This document shows positions 58,401 to 64,000 of a stretch of DNA of 64,000 nt, in pieces. Under the pieces are notes generated by a model. That model made no database searches and was not told where the DNA came from. It worked only from the letters and a program-made list of their open reading frames with translations. This stretch comes from Lepidurus packardi (taxonomy: Eukaryota; Arthropoda; Branchiopoda; Notostraca; Triopsidae). Position 1 is the first letter of the stretch, and every line of letters begins with the position of its first letter. The DNA lies in assembly GCA_023053545.1 (NCBI GenBank), contig JAKZAN010000007.1, forward strand, positions 372,001 to 436,000, read 5' to 3'. The position numbers were made by a program, and so were the translations under genes.

Positions 58401-61400
58401 TTCTTTCGCTCCTCTTCAGTAATATTTCTTCGGCATCGATCTTTTCCACTTAACCGCATATCACGTATACTATAATGTAAAAAAAAAAAAACAATGGATA
58501 CCCTAGAGATTGCATATCCAATTATTTTTTTCCTGGGTTTTACTGGCCAGTGGGTGCAAACTTGCCTTTCATTACGTTCTTTCGTGTCCAAGTCAAACCG
58601 AACTCCTAAATCGTGTTCAGATTAAGCCAAAGTTCTCATATGCTTTCGCGCATGTCACTGTAAAGCGAAGAACCATTTTGACTTTGTCTAAACACGCTTT
58701 AGACGTTTGGTTTGGACAGGAAAGAAGGGAATGAAAGAGAAGTTTAAACCCACTAGCCAGTAAAAAGAAAACGTAATTTTTTGAAAAAGAAAAAGTAATC
58801 CTTTGGGCGCCTATTAAAGTAATTAATTGATAAGCTATCCATTGGGTCGTTTTTTTGGACATTATAGTACAGTTCTATTAAAAAGGCTTAATAATGTACA
58901 TTATCCATTCTTATGGAAGAACCAAAGTCAATGTCTAACTTGTCACCTGTGTGACGCCAGTTGCGTTATTTTGCTGCTGTCAAGCTTGTTTATTTTAATA
59001 CAACTTTATATTTAGCCTTAGAATTAGGGTTTCAATGAAACACATATCGATCAGACTCCGTGACCTGGCCCTTTGGCCTTCGCTTGGTGGGGCCCCTGAA
59101 AATTTTGGCTCATCAGCATTATCATCGTCATCATCGTTACTTGTCTTGTTTTCAACGCCGTTGCATTTATTCCCATCTTCGCGTGCGGGATGCATACACA
59201 ATGATATATGGCAATCACTAGTTTTCTTTGTGTTGGGCGCGTATTAATTTGGCTTTTTCCCCGGGTCTAAGGTCGTATGACGAAGCTAAAGTTTGGGCTT
59301 AGAAATGTCGCATGTAGATATCTGCTGAAAACCGCAAAGATTTAAAACACGGTTTCAAACTTCTTAATTCGTCGCCTAGACAGTCCCGGCACATCTCATC
59401 CGAGTTTCTCATGCATTTAAACATAAACCTAAATCCTTCAATAGAGCACCTTGGGCATGAGAATGAGCTTATACCAGGCATATTTAGGTTCGTAGGGGTT
59501 GAATTTTTAAAATGTGGAAAATAGTTTTTCCCGTAAATTGTACAGTAAGTTTTCAGTTCGAGATAAGGGAACCTGCTTAAGAATGCGAGAAGCACTTCAG
59601 TTAAGCATTAGGATGGCTATTTGTCAGGATGTAGAGGAATGCTTTCGGTTTTCCTCTGCATTATTGTAATATGTTTTGGTTTTCATCTCTGCTTCTCGCG
59701 GCTTGCCAGGATCATACCAATCGGTAAAAGGCGTTTTTTGCCCTTTTGTCCGAGGCAAATACGGGCGGACGAGCTTAGTGTTACTCCCCAAAATGCAGGG
59801 GTTTTAGAATTTTTCTTTTTATTAGGGTTAAGGCGAAAAAAAAGAGGCAAGATACGGTCATTAGTTATAGTTGTAGAGTATAAGAAAAAGTGAAAAGCGA
59901 ACTGTTTTCTTACTTGCCGTGCTCAGGTATAGGGTCTCTAATGCAATTTGAAAGAAAAGGTGAACTTCTCAAAAGCTTTTCATCCTTTTTCGAGTTGAGT
60001 TTTGTTAGCCTAAAAATTAGTATGCTTGTTTAACGTTGAAGGTTGTTTTGTTTATTGTTTATGGTAGGAAAAGGACTGGTTTAGTTTTACTGAAACGGCA
60101 TTGTCAGCTTTTAGCATATAATTCTCGTAAATTTGACGCGAATGAGTTGTTGTGAACTTGTTCAATGGGGACATTCGAAGGAGATGTCAGCACTTGCTAG
60201 CAGACATCAAACATCCAATCTTGCGGTCAATGTACACAACATACGGTAGTTATGCTAATGATATGTTATATAGCTATGTAAGACAACATCAGCAATCGTC
60301 GCGCTAGTTTCTGCTTGGGAGTTGTTTAAAGTACTGAATAATACACTGACAGCGTTTTAGACGCACAGTCCAATGCTGTGTGATACAGGGAAGCGTCTCT
60401 TATTATTTTGTCAAGGGCGAGAGTCCTGATTTGGTTCTATAGAATGGGTCCTTCAACCTTTTAAGCAGCGTCATTTGGGGTTGCTAAGGATCGTTCTTCC
60501 ATTCCATCAGCCATGAAAAATGCAAGACAGATTCGCACCTTTGCAATATGTTCATGTCCGTGTGTGCTATGTTGTCTGCCAAGACTCGACTGTAAGCAGT
60601 TTGATGTCGAAATCGAGATTTGGAATGGTTCACCTTGACAAAACCATAATGGGCTAGGACCATGCATCGACCGATTCCTCAAATACATTCTACCCTTTTT
60701 TTTTCGTCAGGGTCTTTGATAGGACCTTCCAGTTTTTGACCGGCGGAAGTACAAACTCCAATATGGAGATCAGGCTTAGTCATTTACAGCTCACCTGTTT
60801 TGTGTTGGAAATTTTGTTTTCTTTCTTTCCGTGATGTTTTCTTTGTGTGCCGATGTATGGATTACATGTGACAAGCAGACATGCTGTTGCGCGGAAGTGG
60901 GATGGGCACACAGTTTGTCTGGAGGAAAGAAAAAATAGTGCTGGGAAAGAAAGGGAGTTTTGAGAGAGAGTTTTGCATTTTAAAGACGACTAATCGATCC
61001 CTCTGTATGTATTTGTAGGTGGGCACGACCGGTCAAGACCTTCTCGATTTGGTCTTCAAGCACCTCAACTTGCTCGAGACAGCATATTTTGGATTGCGCT
61101 TCTTGGATGAAGAGCGACAGTCGGTATGGAATCAAAGTTAACTACCCCTACCCTGGTATTAACGGTTGCTCCTTATGTTTTTTTCTTTTTGTTTTCTTAC
61201 AGCATTGGTTAGACCCCAGCAAACGAGTTTGGAAACAACTCCATGGTAGGCTAATTGAACACCCTTAAAAGGGCAGCAGGGAATTAATGCGTTTCTGATT
61301 AGGTCCCGGACCCCATAGCTTGTATTTCGCTGTCAAATATTATGCTTCGGATCCGTGTAAATTACTGGAAGAAATTACTCGGTGAGTTTTTCATGTCTAC

Positions 61401-63441
61401 TAATGATACATGTATAGCTTTCATTTTATTATATGGCATTGTTGGTAATGTTCATTGGAAAACTTTGGAAAACGTTTTTTGGTAAACTTCCCGGAAGCTG
61501 AGTTATTTTCTTAGGTGCAATTATTCCTTTTCCTGCTGTTCTTAAAATGAGACACTTTAATTGAGCAAGAAATATGCAGCGTTAATAACTGCCTAAGGAG
61601 CTGTTGGCCCAAAAGGGCTCTGAGGCTTTTGCTTTCTTATTTCTTTTTAGGGGTCTTGGTTCCTACGTGACCAGATATTTCTCACGCTCTGCTTTTACAA
61701 CGTTTTAAACTGGTTAGTTAGGCTGGAACAATTATCGCCCAAGCGGCTTTTTTTATGTCCGAACTTCGAATTTCATCCAATGTGTGTTGTATGTTTTCAG
61801 CCGTAGAGTTGTTTTTAATGTCGTCGCCTCAGGTGGCACTGGCCATTAAGTCGCTCCGGCAGAGCCTTGCCTGTCCTTCAAAGTGAACGCGGTTACAGTA
61901 ACTAATGCTTTTTCATCTAATAGTTCAGGAAGATTACGGGTCATACAAGTGTTTTTATTGATTCGCATTCACGTCCCATTATTAGTCAAGACAAAGCAGC
62001 ACGGCGAGGGCGATGGTCATTAATGGGAGTTTCTCACTCTCGCACTCCGAAGAAACATATTGGGCAAATTCACTTTTATAATTGCTTCTGCTTGGCGGAT
62101 TTCCAAACGGGTTTTCGCATACGAGTAACATCCCTTTATTACAGAGTCGTAAAACTTCAACACATGGATCACACCTCTATCAGATATTTTGCATTTAAAC
62201 GCCTTGCGGAATGCTACAAAACCGGGAAGACTTGGATTCGCTGGCATAGCTCATAAGGTTCAAAGGTTGCATGCGCGTTTGCACTTTGCTTTTTGGTTCT
62301 TATCTTTCGGAGGGAAGCGGCAATGAAAATAGTACTATCCGAGATTAAGTTTCTTAACCTTGGGGTAGCAGTTTTGCAGAGCTAGACAACACACCTTTTT
62401 AAATTCCAAGCGAAAGATTTTTTATTTTTTGGAAAAAAACGCTTATGCCGTGGAAAAGCCCAGCCGATGTTTATGTGGTGCCATCATTCTTGTCTTGAAC
62501 TCCTTACAGCTTTTTTACTCAGGTTGGGATATTTCAACCTTTTTCCTACCTTTTCTCGATCCCTTTCGTGGCCAAGTCAAGGATGAGGGTGTGCTCATCA
62601 CTGACTATAGGTTTTCCCTCCTTGTGTTTTATTATTATAGCTAACACGGACGAGGCACTGAGACCCCATAGTTTTCTCCACTCGTAAAAAAAATCTCGGA
62701 AATAACCTCTCATCTTTTGGTATTTCCTTGAAATAGCCTTTTCTTTCTTTCTTTTTTTTCCAAACTACCGAAAATGAAAACCAATGTTTTAATGCTGAAA
62801 CCTTTTTGTACGATTGACTATAATTTCAGAGTACACCACATTAAAAAAAAGTTTAGTTTATTGGAGGTTTCGTCGTCGTTTGGATTTAGTATCATCGCCG
62901 CAAATATTTCTGTGGAGGGATATCCTTGTGAAAAAGGCGTTTTATTGTATGTACCTGTTCCTTTTTCTTCTCTGTAGGTACCAGTTCTTCTTACAAGCCA
63001 AGCAAGATGTTTTGCAAGGCAGATTGCCCGTACCTACTGACCTAACAGCGGAATTGGCAGCCTTAGCTGTACAATGTAAGTAGAGCTTAGTGAAAGGTTG
63101 GAGAACAAAAAGTTCTGAATAAAACGGTCTGTTTCCTCTAGCTGAATTGGGAGATTATGATCAAAGAAGGCATACCGTGGGATATTTGGCCGAGTTCCGT
63201 TTTGTTTCTAATCAAACGTCTGGTTTGGAAGCCAAGATCGCGGAACTGCATAAGAAAAATAGGTAAGTAGTTTGCTTCTTGTTGTTTAAATACCTATTAT
63301 CGCTGGGAATTACCTTTGTGGTATTCATTTGTATATCCGCTTGCTTTATATAGTGGTATGGTACCAGCTTTGGCGGAGATGCGCTATCTGGACAAAGTGA
63401 AATGGCTGGACTTGTACGGCGTTGATCTCCATCCAGTGCTG
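52480..63441 (+). CDS. EPB41L4A: EPB41L4A-like FERM-domain protein (band 4.1-like 4A / EHM2), partial at window end
   Basis: Cortical protein of the band 4.1 superfamily linking membrane proteins to the cytoskeleton. Exons seen: 52480-52563 (start ATG), 61019-61123, 61203-61245, 61303-61381, 62978-63075, 63142-63262, 63354-63441; 206 residues, frame open at the last donor, so the rest lies beyond 64000. The FERM domain starts at once: [26 protein letters not shown] (F1 strands), [80 protein letters not shown] (F2), [34 protein letters not shown]. Wording [16 protein letters not shown] and SELGDYD is closest to EPB41L4A rather than EPB41L5/Yurt. The MKCF start parallels the MGCF start of vertebrate EPB41L4A. 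First intron 8.5 kb, with a two-codon uORF just ahead of the ATG. Confidence 0.92.
52564..61018 (+). other. 8.5-kb first coding intron of the EPB41L4A-like gene
   Basis: Bounded by donor cag/gtaaag and acceptor tttgtag/gtg. I read both strands and found no family-recognisable protein, RNA gene or element; short open frames have no supporting motifs. It may carry enhancers or alternative first exons. Confidence 0.45.
61382..62977 (+). other. 1.6-kb intron inside the FERM domain
   Basis: Splits the Arg codon of the EITRYQFF segment (donor ctcg/gtgagt, acceptor tctgtag/gtacc). No other gene recognised. Confidence 0.5.
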
Positions 63442-64000
63442 GTAGGTTGATTTTTGTTTTATTGCACTTGCCGCTTGGTATTCCGTACCACCCACTGGTC
63501 CTTCCGATGTGGTACCAGGCATTTTATTAATGAACTTGTTCGGGAAACTCCACCTTTCTTTTTCATAGAAATTGTTAGCTAGCAAAAGCAAAGTCTCTGA
63601 CTTTATGATAGGGAGCTGTAAAAAAGCTTCAGCAATTTGCTGGAGGAACTGGCGTGGGGGGTTGGGTAAATTTTTGGGGGGTATAGTCACACTTAAGGGT
63701 CAGCGTAACTGATGCTTGAAATTATTGGGCCGTCTGTGGCCACTTTAGCTTGACTCCTTAAGCTTTTAAGCAAAAAAGGAGCAAGAAAGCAAGCTCAACT
63801 TGTCTCCTGCAGTCTTATTAGTCAAGTTCAGCACCATGTCGCAGGTCCTGAGCCATAAAACTGTCAAGCGTACTTGGCGACACGATCACGGGTAAGCACA
63901 AGCAAGTGACATTCCATTCCCTGCTGATCCGAGAGCCTCGCTTTACTCGAGGAACTTATTAGACAATGAGCTCGGAACAATAAAATGCCTTCTTTGTAAA
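63442..64000 (+). other. Start of the next EPB41L4A-like intron, cut by window edge
   Basis: Follows donor ctg/gtaggt. No further FERM exon recognised before the end of the window, so the gene continues outside. Confidence 0.4.

Overview
This window is animal nuclear DNA. It carries spliced genes with mostly short GT-AG introns (about 50-100 bp), and no operons. Gene content (Wnt4, a class IIa HDAC, NECAP, Vps41, trifunctional GART, EPB41L4A-like FERM protein) is metazoan. The tiny introns and the invertebrate-type tyrosine in the HDAC active site suggest an arthropod, most likely a branchiopod crustacean such as Daphnia; that name is inference.

Layout on the + strand: 1-4062 no gene I can support; 4063-6615 acid-sphingomyelinase-like phosphodiesterase (SMPDL3 family, +, first exon not found); 7203-8346 PNPO (-); 9614-10631 NECAP (+); 10962-12448 C7orf25/UPF0415 homolog (-); 16212-29499 class IIa histone deacetylase HDAC4 (+, long 5' introns); 30948-34423 Wnt4 (-, signal-peptide exon not found), with a pogo/Tigger-like DNA transposon remnant in one intron; 34424-42073 mostly unassigned; 42074-45901 GART (+); 46021-49429 Vps41 (-); 49557-50076 mRpL54 (+); 52480 to the window edge the FERM domain of an EPB41L4A-like protein (+, partial, 8.5-kb first intron).

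The genes do unrelated jobs: vitamin B6 and purine synthesis, clathrin endocytosis and endolysosomal tethering, mitochondrial translation, transcriptional repression, Wnt signalling and membrane-cytoskeleton linkage. Housekeeping genes are packed tightly: GART and Vps41 converge with stops 119 bp apart, and Vps41 and mRpL54 diverge from 127 bp. The developmental or regulatory genes (HDAC4, Wnt4, EPB41L4A-like) have long introns and wide flanks.

The most notable points are: a phosphodiesterase that has lost the Asn-His of its catalytic GNHD motif while the rest of its frame is intact; a Wnt4 with a roughly 60-residue low-complexity insertion partly carried on a frame-preserving cassette exon; an HDAC4 with Tyr rather than vertebrate His in the active site and a frame-neutral 33-bp micro-exon; an internally deleted pogo-like element that inflated a 70-bp Wnt4 intron; and two or three possible GC-AG or ultra-short introns. 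Exon models were built by hand from splice consensus, reading phase and family similarity; no alignment or transcript evidence was available.
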